From: Bin55 sp009840545
GTDB lineage: Bacteria > Pseudomonadota > Gammaproteobacteria > Pseudomonadales > Azotimanducaceae
Length of the DNA stretch: 64,000 nt
Direction of reading: 5' to 3'
NCBI GenBank assembly: GCA_965208815.1
Contig: OZ242357.1
Span: 3,224,001-3,288,000, forward strand
Shown here: one piece after another, positions 26,320 to 35,374 of the stretch
Position numbering within the stretch: the stretch's first letter is position 1
Layout: the number at the start of each line of letters is the position of its first letter
Translations under genes and position numbers: made by a program
Notes under the pieces: generated by a model
Seen by the model: only the letters and a program-made list of their open reading frames with translations
The model's database searches: none
What the model was told of the DNA's origin: nothing

Positions 26320-27293
26320 CGCAGGAGCTTCGCGATCGGGTTCGCCAAGAGATGGAGGCCTGGAACGGAAAGCTGCGTCTGACCCGTCTGCTGACCCATC
26401 TGGGAGTGTCGACGTCGACGTGGTACCGACTTCCGAAGGGAGACTCGGAACCTCGGGGACGACCTCGGGATCCCCTCGATCCCGTCCGCGTCGAGGCGGT
26501 TCGGGACCTCTGCCGGCGCTATCCCTTCTGGGGCTACAAGCGCATCGCGGTGGTGGCCCGGAGAGACGTCGGCCCGGGCTATTCCGACCGTCTGACGTAC
26601 CGCATCATGCGGGAGCTGAACCTGCTGCAGAAGCGGGCTCCCCGCCGTGCCGAGCTGCACCAGACGAGGCACCTGTTCGAGCTGCTTCCCTCGCGCCCCA
26701 ACGATCTGTGGCAGATGGACGTGACCTACCTCCACCTGCCCCAGGGGCACTGGTGGTACGCGGTGACGGTGATCGACTACTACTCCCGGTACCTGCTGGC
26801 GTGCCATCTGACGCCGTTCCAGAACGCGGGCTCGGTGGCGGTCGCCCTGGATCTCGCCCGGGCCGAGGCGGAGCGCTTCCACGGTCCGCTGGATCGCGAG
26901 CCGACGCTGGTCACCGACAACGGCTCGTGCTTTCTGGCCCGCAAGTTCCAGAAGCACATCGAGGAGCGGTTCTCCCATGTGCGGATCCAGTATCGAACCC
27001 CGCAACAGCTGGGACTGCTGGAGCGGTTCCATTCGACGTTGAAGAAGGAGGAGGTGTACTGGCGCATGTACGACGGACCCAACCATGCCCGGCAGTGTCT
27101 CGAGGAGTTCCGCGATCGCTACAACCGGGTGCGGCCGCACTGGGCGCTCCGGCCCTCCGAGAAGGAGGATCCACTGACGCCCGCCGACGTCTACGAGGAC
27201 GGCCTGGCGGTCGTCATACCGAAGTGGCAGAAATGGGCGAGGGCGGCGAAGAAAAAACTGGAGGAGGCAGCTATGGAACGGAAGGCCGCGTAG
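26316..27293 (+). CDS. IS3-type OrfB transposase (copy A)
   Basis: A 325-residue integrase-core transposase, starting at GTG 26316 or more likely made as an OrfAB fusion by -1 frameshifting at the A9 run. The N-terminal HTH_21-like part includes FWGYKRIAVVARRDVGPGYS. The rve catalytic domain has WQMDVTYLHLPQG (first Asp), LVTDNGSCFLARKF (second Asp) and QLGLLERFHSTLKKEE (Glu). All three catalytic residues are intact. Confidence 0.92.
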   Translation: MTQELRDRVRQEMEAWNGKLRLTRLLTHLGVSTSTWYRLPKGDSEPRGRPRDPLDPVRVEAVRDLCRRYPFWGYKRIAVVARRDVGPGYSDRLTYRIMRELNLLQKRAPRRAELHQTRHLFELLPSRPNDLWQMDVTYLHLPQGHWWYAVTVIDYYSRYLLACHLTPFQNAGSVAVALDLARAEAERFHGPLDREPTLVTDNGSCFLARKFQKHIEERFSHVRIQYRTPQQLGLLERFHSTLKKEEVYWRMYDGPNHARQCLEEFRDRYNRVRPHWALRPSEKEDPLTPADVYEDGLAVVIPKWQKWARAAKKKLEEAAMERKAA

Positions 27294-27631
27294 CCATGAA
27301 CCACGAAATTTCTCTACACCGAAAAATTCCCGCTAATTTTGATAGCAAGACATCTGCCTATGGCGACTCCAATGGTGAGCATCAGTGGAGTGTCGATCCA
27401 TGCGAGCATTTCCTTAGTGAACTCACTGTCCGTTAAGACAAGGTCTACTACAAAAGTTAATAGTGCAAATACCAGTAAGAAGAAACCAAGGAAAAATGCA
27501 GCACCTTGAATATGATCTCTGGTACCAAATCTAATAAGCCCTAGGTTGATGTAGAAAACTCTGTGTTGCTCAAAAATAGTGGGAATCAAAACGAGGTGTT
27601 TTAGTATAGATTCCCCTAGGAGCACACAATC

Positions 27632-27925
27632 ATGTCCAAACGAGTTGCCTTGACGGCGGAGGAGCGAGGAGAGCTGGTTCTTCGTCTGCTTCGGAAGGAA
27701 GCCACGGCATCGGATCTTGCCCGCGAGGCATCAATCTCCGAGCCCACGCTGTACCAGTGGCGCGACGCCTTTCTTCGCGCTGGATTCGCCGGCTTGAACG
27801 GACGTTCCGACCGCGACTCGGAGAGGCGACGGCACGCTCGGGAGCTGGCGCAGCGGGACCAGGTGATCGGCGAGATGACCGTGGCCCTGAAGGTGCTAAA
27901 AAAAAACTTGGGGGTCTCCGAGTGA
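27632..27925 (+). CDS. IS3-type OrfA (copy B)
   Basis: Identical in product to OrfA of copy A, with the same A9 slippery run near its end. Confidence 0.9.
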   Translation: MSKRVALTAEERGELVLRLLRKEATASDLAREASISEPTLYQWRDAFLRAGFAGLNGRSDRDSERRRHARELAQRDQVIGEMTVALKVLKKNLGVSE

Positions 27926-28899
27926 CGCAGGAGCTTCGCGATCGGGTTCGCCAAGAGATGGAGGACTGGGACGGAAGGCTGCGTCTGACCCGTCTGCTGA
28001 CCCATCTGGGAGTGTCGACATCGACGTGGTACCGACTTCCGAAGGGAGGCTCGGAACCTCGGGGACGACCTCGGGAGCCCCTGGACCCCTTCCAAGTGGA
28101 GGCGGTCCGGGAGCTCTGCCGGCGCTATCCCTTCTGGGGCTACAAGCGCATCGCGGTGGTGGCCCGGAGGGACGTCGGTCCGGGCTATTCCGACCGTCTG
28201 ACGTACCGCATCATGCGGGAGCTGAACCTGCTGCAGAAGCGGGCTCCCCGCCGTGCCGAGCTGCACCAGACGAGGCACCTGTTCGAGCTGCTTCCCTCGC
28301 GCCCCAACGATCTGTGGCAGATGGACGTGACCTACCTCCACCTGCCCCAGGGGCACTGGTGGTACGCGGTGACGGTGATCGACTACTACTCCCGGTACCT
28401 GCTGGCGTGCCATCTGACGCCGTTCCAGAACGCGGGCTCGGTGGCGGTCGCCCTGGATCTCGCCCGGGCCGAGGCGGAGCGCTTCCACGGTCCGCTGGAT
28501 CGCGAGCCGACGCTGGTCACCGACAACGGCTCGTGCTTTCTGGCCCGCAAGTTCCAGAAGCACATCGAGGAGCGGTTCTCCCATGTGCGGATCCAGTATC
28601 GAACCCCGCAACAGCTGGGACTGCTGGAGCGGTTCCATTCGACGTTGAAGAAGGAGGAGGTGTACTGGCGCATGTACGACGGACCCAACCATGCCCGGCA
28701 GTGTCTCGAGGAGTTCCGCGATCGCTACAACCGGGTGCGGCCGCACTGGGCGCTCCGGCCCTCCGAGAAGGAGGATCCACTGACGCCCGCCGACGTCTAC
28801 GAGGACGGCCTGGCGGTCGTCATACCGAAGTGGCAGAAATGGGCGAGGGCGGCGAAGAAAAAACTGGAGGAGGCAGCTATGGAACGGAAGGCCGCGTAG
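27922..28899 (+). CDS. IS3-type OrfB transposase (copy B)
   Basis: Same catalytic residues as copy A. The substitutions lie in the N-terminal part (MEDWDGRLRLTR instead of MEAWNGKLRLTR, and EPLDPFQVEAVRELC instead of DPLDPVRVEAVRDLC), while the catalytic domain is unchanged. Confidence 0.92.
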   Translation: MTQELRDRVRQEMEDWDGRLRLTRLLTHLGVSTSTWYRLPKGGSEPRGRPREPLDPFQVEAVRELCRRYPFWGYKRIAVVARRDVGPGYSDRLTYRIMRELNLLQKRAPRRAELHQTRHLFELLPSRPNDLWQMDVTYLHLPQGHWWYAVTVIDYYSRYLLACHLTPFQNAGSVAVALDLARAEAERFHGPLDREPTLVTDNGSCFLARKFQKHIEERFSHVRIQYRTPQQLGLLERFHSTLKKEEVYWRMYDGPNHARQCLEEFRDRYNRVRPHWALRPSEKEDPLTPADVYEDGLAVVIPKWQKWARAAKKKLEEAAMERKAA

Positions 28900-29051
28900 C
28901 CATGAACCACGAAATTTCTCTACACCGAAAAATTCCCGCTAATTTTGATAGCAAGACAACTCTGCCTCGTGCGTCCCTCTTGCGTGTATAGTCGTCTTCG
29001 GCATCTTTCTGTGGCGGCTGGTCTTGCTGATCTGGTAATGGAATTAAGTTG

Positions 29052-29516
29052 TCATTCACTAGAAGCCCCTTTTACCCGTGCTATTGCACTATTGAAATAG
29101 GCCTCAATCAACTTATTGTCAATTCTTTCGTCTAAATCAGTTTTGTCCCAAGGACCACCTCTTTCGTGCGTCCATCTCGACAGCACCATCGGATCATATT
29201 TGCCGTAGGTCTCCCACACAAATGAAATCACGGTATTGGCGTTGTCATCGAGCTCTGTTTTTTTTTCGTGTGATGTGAGGATTCCTTGAATGCCACGACG
29301 ATCGAATTTCTTGCACTTGTGGTAAATCGAAGCTAACACTGGCCCAAACTTCCATGCTTCGAATTGCTCGTCAATTAGTGGATTTCCGGTGAGGTGGAGG
29401 TAGTAACCATGTGCGAGGTACATCAGCTTTTGTATCTTCATGGGCGAAACTGGGATCTCATCCTTTTTTCCACGAAGAAGAAACTCATTGGCTATGTGAA
29501 CTGGTGAATAGGTCAT
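29052..29516 (-). CDS. panA: Panacea-domain antitoxin (SocA/DUF4065)
   Basis: A 154-residue SocA/GepA-type Panacea protein: MTYSPVHIANEFLLRGKKDE, then SPMKIQKLMYLAHGYYLHLT and FEAWKFGPVLASIYHKCKKF, all hallmarks of DUF4065. FVWETYGKYDPMVLSRWTH and GGPWDKT complete the fold. Panacea domains act as chaperone-like antitoxins paired with many unrelated toxins in PanAT systems. The gene starts at ATG 29516. The adjacent downstream gene, overlapping by 8 bases, is the twice-interrupted two-TM gene, so this antitoxin has apparently outlived its toxin. Confidence 0.88.
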   Translation of the reverse strand: MTYSPVHIANEFLLRGKKDEIPVSPMKIQKLMYLAHGYYLHLTGNPLIDEQFEAWKFGPVLASIYHKCKKFDRRGIQGILTSHEKKTELDDNANTVISFVWETYGKYDPMVLSRWTHERGGPWDKTDLDERIDNKLIEAYFNSAIARVKGASSE

Positions 29517-29560
29517 GGCATACGTCCTTGTCTAGCGTCCATACACAATTCTAATGAAAA

Positions 29561-29575
29561 GTCAAGTAGTTTGAC
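29561..29575. promoter_or_regulatory. Short palindrome upstream of the Panacea antitoxin
   Basis: GTCAA-GTAGT-TTGAC, a perfect 5-bp inverted repeat about 45 bases before the start codon. On the minus strand it contains TTGACT, a good -35 match followed by a weak -10 (TATGGA) after 16 bases. It may be the operator of the toxin-antitoxin operon. Confidence 0.35.
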
Positions 29576-29696
29576 AGTAAATTGTTAGAAAAGTTAGAAA
29601 TTATGCAAAGTCGTTCTCTCATGGAGTAAGGTTCAGTCAGATTTGCGTACTGGGTTCGCGACACTTTCGTAGACACACGCTAGATAAACTTTCGGA

Positions 29697-30057
29697 ATGG
29701 AGGCATCTCACAAGCGAAAACGGAAAAGATTTGACCCACAGTTCAAGTGGGAGGCAGTTGAGCTTTCCTGCAGTCCCAACATGACCCAGAGGCGGAATTG
29801 CTAGGAGCTCGGCATTTCGCAGGACCTGTTGCCCCGGTGGCGTCGGGAGCATTTGGGAGACGCGAAGGGCCGTCGGGCCTCGAGCAAGACCGCGCTGATG
29901 CGCAAGGAGCTGGCGGCCAAGGACAAGGAGATCGAATTTTTACAAAAAGCCGCCGGATACTTCGCCCGGATGCCCGCGCGAGGTATGAGATGATTCGCGG
30001 CGCCGACAGACCGGGGATTTCGTGTCAATGTCAAAAAAAATTTCCACTTGTGTCAAC
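29697..30057 (+). pseudogene. Relic of a different IS3-type OrfA/OrfB
   Basis: The frame from ATG 29697 encodes an OrfA-like protein (KRKRKRFDPQFKWEAVELS, ELGISQDLLPRWRREHLGD, MRKELAAKDKEIEFLQKAAG) but has a TAG stop at codon 36. The overlapping frame begins an OrfB (RYEMIRGADRPGISC) and is lost before the inverted IS3-type copy C at 30058. It belongs to a group different from copies A to C and from the element at 59.6-60.8 kb. Confidence 0.7.
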
Positions 30058-30116
30058 TGTCTTGCTATCAAAATTAGCGGGAATTTTTCGGTGTAGAGAA
30101 ATTTCGTGGTTCATGG

Positions 30117-31094
30117 CTACGCGGCCTTCCGTTCCATAGCTGCCTCCTCCAGTTTTTTCTTCGCCGCCCTCGCCCATTTCTGCCACTTCGGTATGACGAC
30201 CGCCAGGCCGTCCTCGTAGACGTCGGCGGGCGTCAGTGGATCCTCCTTCTCGGAGGGCCGGAGCGCCCAGTGCGGCCGCACCCGGTTGTAGCGATCGCGG
30301 AACTCCTCGAGACACTGCCGGGCATGGTTGGGTCCGTCGTACATGCGCCAGTACACCTCCTCCTTCTTCAACGTCGAATGGAACCGCTCCAGCAGTCCCA
30401 GCTGTTGCGGGGTTCGATACTGGATCCGCACATGGGAGAACCGCTCCTCGATGTGCTTCTGGAACTTGCGGGCCAGAAAGCACGAGCCGTTGTCGGTGAC
30501 CAGCGTCGGCTCGCGATCCAGCGGACCGTGGAAGCGCTCCGCCTCGGCCCGGGCGAGATCCAGGGCGACCGCCACCGAGCCCGCGTTCTGGAACGGCGTC
30601 AGATGGCACGCCAGCAGGTACCGGGAGTAGTAGTCGATCACCGTCACCGCGTACCACCAGTGCCCCTGGGGCAGGTGGAGGTAGGTCACGTCCATCTGCC
30701 ACAGATCGTTGGGGCGCGAGGGAAGCAGCTCGAACAGGTGCCTCGTCTGGTGCAGCTCGGCACGGCGGGGAGCCCGCTTCTGCAGCAGGTTCAGCTCCCG
30801 CATGATGCGGTACGTCAGACGGTCGGAATAGCCCGGGCCGACGTCTCTCCGGGCCACCACCGCGATGCGCTTGTAGCCCCAGAAAGGATAGCGCCGGCAG
30901 AGGTCCCGAACCGCCTCGACGCGGACGGGATCGAGGGGATCCCGAGGTCGTCCCCGAGGTTCCGAGTCTCCCTTCGGAAGTCGGTACCACGTCGACGTCG
31001 ACACTCCCAGATGGGTCAGCAGACGGGTCAGACGCAGCTTTCCGTTCCAGGCCTCCATCTCTTGGCGAACCCGATCGCGAAGCTCCTGCGTCAC
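30117..31094 (-). CDS. IS3-type OrfB transposase (copy C)
   Basis: Matches copy A through the whole protein, including the DDE residues. The start is GTG 31094, overlapping the OrfA stop, or a frameshift fusion over the A9 run. Confidence 0.92.
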   Translation of the reverse strand: MTQELRDRVRQEMEAWNGKLRLTRLLTHLGVSTSTWYRLPKGDSEPRGRPRDPLDPVRVEAVRDLCRRYPFWGYKRIAVVARRDVGPGYSDRLTYRIMRELNLLQKRAPRRAELHQTRHLFELLPSRPNDLWQMDVTYLHLPQGHWWYAVTVIDYYSRYLLACHLTPFQNAGSVAVALDLARAEAERFHGPLDREPTLVTDNGSCFLARKFQKHIEERFSHVRIQYRTPQQLGLLERFHSTLKKEEVYWRMYDGPNHARQCLEEFRDRYNRVRPHWALRPSEKEDPLTPADVYEDGLAVVIPKWQKWARAAKKKLEEAAMERKAA

Positions 31095-31384
31095 TCGGAG
31101 ACCCCCAAGTTTTTTTTTAGCACTTTCAGAGCCACGGTCATCTCGCCGATCACCTGGTCCCGCTGCGCCAGCTCCCGAGCGTGCCGTCGCCTCTCCGAGT
31201 CGCGGTCGGAACGTCCGTTCAAGCCGGCGAATCCAGCGCGAAGAAAGGCGTCGCGCCACTGGTACAGCGTGGGCTCGGAGATTGATGCCTCGCGGGCAAG
31301 ATCCGATGCCGTGGCTTCCTTCCGAAGCAGACGAAGAACCAGCTCTCCTCGCTCCTCCGCCGTCAAGGCAACTCGTTTGGACAT
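31091..31384 (-). CDS. IS3-type OrfA (copy C)
   Basis: Product identical to copies A and B; silent differences occur just before the A9 run. Confidence 0.9.
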   Translation of the reverse strand: MSKRVALTAEERGELVLRLLRKEATASDLAREASISEPTLYQWRDAFLRAGFAGLNGRSDRDSERRRHARELAQRDQVIGEMTVALKVLKKNLGVSE

Positions 31385-31454
31385 GATTGTGTGCTCCTAG
31401 GGGAATCTATACTAAAACACCTCGTTTTGATTCCCACTATTTTTGAGCAACACA

Positions 31455-32032
31455 CAACTTTAGATGTTCCACTCTTGTCAACTTCAGGGGCTAACCCCCT
31501 GAAAATTTTTTCTTCGTTTTCCTGCCTTTCGATCTGCTCGTTGCGTTTCGCCTACGCAATCCGAGGCCATGGTCCGGCGAGCAGGAGGCAATCAGGGAAT
31601 AGGTCCCGCTGCAGCTAACCGTTGACTCACTCTTGCTCGTCCAGATTGCCTTGTCTCAGTCAGTAATGCATCTTCGCGCAGACTCGGCGAAGCCTCGGGG
31701 TTGCCAAAGGGTACAAACTCACTTGCCAATCGGTATGGCGAGCTCTTGAAATGGCTTCACCAACAAACTTAGTTCAACGAAGTGGATCGAGCAGAAATTG
31801 AAGAATTAGTTGAACGGGAGATTTGGGATCGTCGAGCAGCGTTGGTGGATGTCTTCGTGTACGAATCGGAGTCGTAGGTGCGTCTGTTAGACAATAGAAT
31901 TTCACAAGATCTTAGTTGTCAGATCTGTTAACGAGCCTAAATGCCAGACGTGCATACCTGACGAATTCTCCGAGGAAATCATAAAGGGGATAATGTTGTG
32001 CTGACAACAAGTTTGCAAATTTATCCAATTTC
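31455..32032. other. Intergenic stretch with a short gene tail
   Basis: No complete gene. A + strand segment near 31783-31878 reads VDRAEIEELVEREIWDRRAA and on to YESES before a stop, which looks like the C-terminus of a lost protein. Confidence 0.35.
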
Positions 32033-32308
32033 ATGAATCAGATTGAGTTCACACCAGAAAGAGTTAAGTCTCTCATTGTTGAGCTGTACGCAGGAGCTGC
32101 ACCCACGCACCGAGATGCGATTGCGGCAAGAGTACTACAAGTTCATCTGGAACGTGGCGGTGCAGAGCCGAACATGACTCGCACACTGAAACGTTTTGTC
32201 GGTCCTTTGCTCGGAGAACTGGAGCGTGAAGGTAGGGCCAAGTTTCATGCTCCAAAATACTGGAAGGGAGAATCCGCAAAAGTCAGTAGGTGGGAGATTT
32301 TTGGCTAA
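32033..32308 (+). CDS. Small basic protein (91 aa), winged-helix-like
   Basis: ATG 32033. A compact helical protein (FTPERVKSLIVELYAGAAPT, TRTLKRFVGPLLGELEREGR) that ends in strands (AKFHAPKYWKGE, KVSRWEIFG). The helix-helix-helix-hairpin order suggests a winged helix, but no specific family is recognised. It is convergent with the nuclease-like gene at 32463. Confidence 0.55.
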   Translation: MNQIEFTPERVKSLIVELYAGAAPTHRDAIAARVLQVHLERGGAEPNMTRTLKRFVGPLLGELEREGRAKFHAPKYWKGESAKVSRWEIFG

Positions 32309-32462
32309 ATTAGTCGATTGCTAGCAATTGTGATGAGTTCTCGATAGGAGTGAATTCAACTGAACACGCATTGTCTGGTGCTATGACCGAAGCTCTGGCG
32401 TAAACACAATTGAATTGCTCGTTGCTCCCCAATCTTAGATTGCTAGATAAATCGAATATGTG

Positions 32463-33095
32463 TCAAGACTGCGGAGTCTTGCGACACAATCGATATAGAG
32501 CGATTCCCCAAGGATCAATCTCACCCTTTTTGCCGAAAATATAGTCGCTTACACCGTGCACTAGATTCGCTTGAATCGAAAGAGAAAATTCTGACTCTAG
32601 TTGACTGTTTACACTTTCAAATCTAGATCTAATCCTTTTCCACGTAGCATCGGCTTGCTTCTTATCTCTCTTAAAGTCTTGATAATACAAGACATGACCG
32701 CTGCATCTTCTGGAATTGTTTGAGAGTAGATATTCTGAGATCTTTCGAACATCCTTCACTACATCTGCTGGTGGTCTCCAAGTCTTGATTTCAATAATTG
32801 AGTTTACTGTTCTCTTCCTTTTCCCGGGACCTTCCCTCCAACAAACAAGGTCAAACCTTCTCCTAGAATACTCTTTTTGTGAATCGAAGCCAGTGTCATA
32901 TTTCCCGATATTTTTTCCAGAGTAATCTACATTGACATAACAGTTTAGTTTCCTGAATAGGTATATTGCAATGTAATTTTGAAGAAACGACTCATGTGAT
33001 TTCCATAAGTATTCTCGATCTGTCATCCTAATATGGAAATTTACGGCGTGTTGCGAAGCACTCAAAATCTCGTGCTCAAAAGAGTCGAGATTCAC
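32463..33095 (-). CDS. PD-(D/E)XK nuclease-like protein (210 aa)
   Basis: A 210-residue protein with the nuclease core pattern: RRRFDLVCWREG (Asp82) then VNSIIEIKTWRPP (Glu102-x-Lys104), preceded by a helix with KSHESFLQNYIAIYLFRKLN. The rest (VVKDVRKISEYLL, CSGHVLYYQDF) fits the remaining helix and strand of the fold. Such stand-alone proteins are often restriction-like or defence nucleases. The gene is AT-rich compared with its neighbours. Specific function unknown. Confidence 0.68.
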   Translation of the reverse strand: MNLDSFEHEILSASQHAVNFHIRMTDREYLWKSHESFLQNYIAIYLFRKLNCYVNVDYSGKNIGKYDTGFDSQKEYSRRRFDLVCWREGPGKRKRTVNSIIEIKTWRPPADVVKDVRKISEYLLSNNSRRCSGHVLYYQDFKRDKKQADATWKRIRSRFESVNSQLESEFSLSIQANLVHGVSDYIFGKKGEIDPWGIALYRLCRKTPQS

Positions 33096-33358
33096 TATGT
33101 GCTCATTACTTGAACAACTAGGACTGGCGAATATCTCGTCGAAACCCTTATCAGCAATGACGTTGCCTGGTGGAGGAGCCTTATAGCTGTTTTCAGATTA
33201 CCTTCCTAAATCCAGACTGATGTAAACGGCCCTCGTGTGGATATTCCTAGCTAGTAACCATAAGATTCAGCAAATTTAACATTTTTCTTTGACTCTAGTT
33301 ATCCACACAAAAACAACGGCATTATACTTTAAACACCTTGAGCAATGCGGTTTTTAGG

Positions 33359-33963
33359 TCAATCCTTTGTCACTAATCGAAATCCAAGACGCTCATACAG
33401 TCCCGGAGCTGTTTGATTCAGATGCCTGTCAAAGGCCTCTATTGAACTCTTGGTGAAAGCAGCATTTTGGATTTGATGTAGCGCTAGTGTATCGAAGGCG
33501 GCGGCTTCTAGCCAATCGATCTCTTCGCGATAGCCAGCCACAGCGACTGATTGCGTATTTCTTACGAATCTCTTCAATCGGTGACCATGGGTTTGCATCA
33601 CGTAGCAGGAGCCGAAGTAAATCAGGCGGCCTTTGCACCTTCCGTCGATCCAGTCTTCCAGTTGTTGGAGAGTAATCTGACTTCGATTACCAATTTCTAA
33701 CGTCGGGTCACTACCGACCTCTCCACTATCTCCGTGAAAGCCCAATACAGGATAGGAAAGTTCTTATAGCCGAGGCGGCAATATCTGTCCAAGAAGAAAC
33801 GAAATTCCTCCTCAGTGGCCACGTCTCGATGTTCATAGCGCACTCGACTCAGTCTCTCGACCAACTGCAAGGCCGGTTCTATGCTAGTTCGATCTTTCTG
33901 CCGAAACCATTGATCGGTCTCCAAGCAGTAAACTCCTTTGTACGATCCCTTGGCTCTTGCCAA
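33359..33963 (-). pseudogene. Caspase-like (DUF6642-type) protein with a frameshift
   Basis: Two frames join into one protein of about 200 residues. The first (TTG 33963) reads YKGVYCLETDQWFRQKDRTS, then EFRFFLDRYCRLGYKNFPIL and YWAF. The second resumes with HGDSGEVGSDP and runs through GRLIYFGSCYVMQTHG and VAVAGYREEIDWLEAAAFDT to a stop at 33359. One missing base within the T run near 33724 explains the shift. The HG and SC elements at the ends of successive strands fit the His-Cys dyad of caspase-like peptidases. The family name is from memory of similar proteins. Upstream sequence to about 34120 has more degenerate coding. Confidence 0.55.
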
Positions 33964-34213
33964 TCCAGTCTCTCAATGCATTTTTTGTCGCTTCCATAAT
34001 ACTTAGTAACCGCTAGACAGTCTGCTTCCGCATCGTGTATGAATTGGACGTGGTTGAGGTACGGGTGTCCCCACTGTGCACGATTAGTACAAGCTGAGTC
34101 TTCGACAATTAGTGATTTCTTCCAAAATCGGTGCGTACTACGATGACAATGAACACGACTTGCATTTTCCTCGTTTGACCTGATTGCAAGCAGGCAATCA
34201 CTTCTTTACCTAG
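33964..34213. other. Degenerate coding on the minus strand
   Basis: A minus-strand frame reads QWGHPYLNHVQFIHDAEADC followed by LAVTKYYGSDKKCIERL, with no start and no known family. It runs into the caspase-like pseudogene in another frame, so this is probably a piece of a lost gene. Confidence 0.3.
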
Positions 34214-34618
34214 GTGTTATTCCACACCATTCCGTTCAAGATCAGGGAGTTTTGGCTCTCGAATGGGACGATGATGCCGCCATGGTCTCGAAATGTGTGG
34301 GAGAGTCGACGGGAACCGCTTTTGCCACACACGGACCAAGGCAGCCATTACACCAACGAGGACTATCGCCGCTGCCTGGAGCAGCGCGGATTGATAATGA
34401 GCATGGAACGTGGGCGGCCCTGCGTATACAACGCTTCCGCGGAAAGCGTGTTCGACCTGCTCAAGAGGGAACAGATTCACACGTGCCGGTTCACTAACAG
34501 GAAGGTAGCTGCAGAGAAGGTCGATGCATACTTCCCGAGGATCAACAGTTCGCTAAGCAGAGCACCGCCGGTACGAAGCGAGCTAGAGCGAATCGCACGG
34601 ATGGAGGAGACGAACTAA
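34214..34618 (+). pseudogene. Relic of an IS3-family transposase C-terminus
   Basis: The last 90 residues read HTDQGSHYTNEDYRRCLEQR and GLIMSMERGRP followed by ASAESVFDLLKREQIH. This matches the Asp and Glu segments of an IS3 OrfB, with damaged surroundings (the usual Asn-Ala after Asp is replaced). No terminal repeats remain. Confidence 0.65.
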
Positions 34619-35374
34619 AAATGGAGTCGGAGAGAAGAGAAAGCACTAGGCAAAAACTGTCCCCTAGAACGTGCTCCGCCCCGTGAGTGAAACATTGAAC
34701 AGCTCCAACGGTTTTAGCTCAATCGTTTTAGTGCATTGGGTTTGCTAGATGGATTGAAATTGCGACAATTTTGGTCTCGGCTTGCGCGACATTGACTGGT
34801 GGCATCAACTGGTAGAAGAAAAGAAATACAAGAACAACTTCGTTCCATCTATTGGCCTTTTCCGGCTTCGGGGTTTGTATAGTTAGGAAAAACTACTTCG
34901 CACCAATGTATCGGAGCTTCAGGTCTAAAATCGCATTCCAGTTCGTGTATTGGTTTGTGCCCAGGATGACACTCAGTGGCTTTAGACACGAGCTCTTGAA
35001 CCTGTTTAAAGTTTCCAGCAAGTCTGTGCTGTTCAGCATAAAACAACAGAATAGCAGCTTCAAATGTGCGTGGCAATTTCAGACCGTTCTTCCAGTTGCG
35101 TTGCTCAAAGTACTTCTCAATTGAGTGCTGATAATCAGACAGTTTCCAATTTGGACTTTGTTGCTGCATCATGTTGACAAGCATGTTTTCTACGCACGGC
35201 GTCTCGACTTCGGTCGAGTACCGATTCTCAATGTGCTGTAAATTTTCCATTCTTTGATCTGCGGAGAAACACGAATTAAAGATGTAGTAGAGAGCAAGAA
35301 AGGCACGTCGACTCTCCATATTTCCTGTTTTCATCAGTTGCTCAGCCACCAATAGCATTGGGCTGATATCCGTA

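Larger units (their letters stand above)
25956..27352 (+). mobile_element. IS3-type insertion sequence, copy A (1,397 bp)
   Basis: Ends are TGTGTTGCTC and TAGCAAGACA, giving imperfect inverted repeats that begin TGT and share TTGCT and AAAAT tracts. A 4-bp target duplication TCTG lies at 25952-25955 and 27353-27356. Copies B (27562-28958) and C (30058-31454) have exactly the same length and ends. Two overlapping frames with an A9 run between them give the typical IS3-family organisation. Confidence 0.95.
27562..28958 (+). mobile_element. IS3-type insertion sequence, copy B
   Basis: Same ends and length as copy A, same orientation, 209 bases downstream of it. The target duplication is ACTC (27558-27561 and 28959-28962). 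Differences from copies A and C cluster in about 27962-28180; outside that patch the sequence is essentially the same. This suggests gene conversion with, or separate arrival from, a diverged relative. Confidence 0.95.
25931..29059 (-). pseudogene. Panacea-linked two-TM toxin gene broken by two IS insertions
   Basis: Three host segments (28959-29059, 27357-27561 and 25931-25951) become one intact frame when both IS3-type copies and one copy of each 4-bp duplication are removed. The gene starts at GTG 29059, overlapping the antitoxin stop by 8 bases. The rebuilt protein has 108 residues: a hydrophilic head (MNDNLIPLPDQQDQPPQKDA) followed by RGRVFYINLGLIRFGTRD. Next come a transmembrane segment (FFLGFFLLVFALLTFVVDLV) and a second hydrophobic segment (TPLMLTIGVAIGR), and the protein ends in SPPPSD. 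Membrane-active toxins are common partners of Panacea antitoxins. The reconstruction is direct from sequence; the toxin role is inferred from the antitoxin next to it. Confidence 0.75.
30058..31454 (-). mobile_element. IS3-type insertion sequence, copy C (inverted)
   Basis: Same length and ends as copies A and B, in reverse orientation. The target duplication is CAAC on the + strand (30054-30057 and 31455-31458). It sits on top of an older IS3 relic. Homologous recombination with A or B could invert the intervening segment that holds the Panacea gene. Confidence 0.95.
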
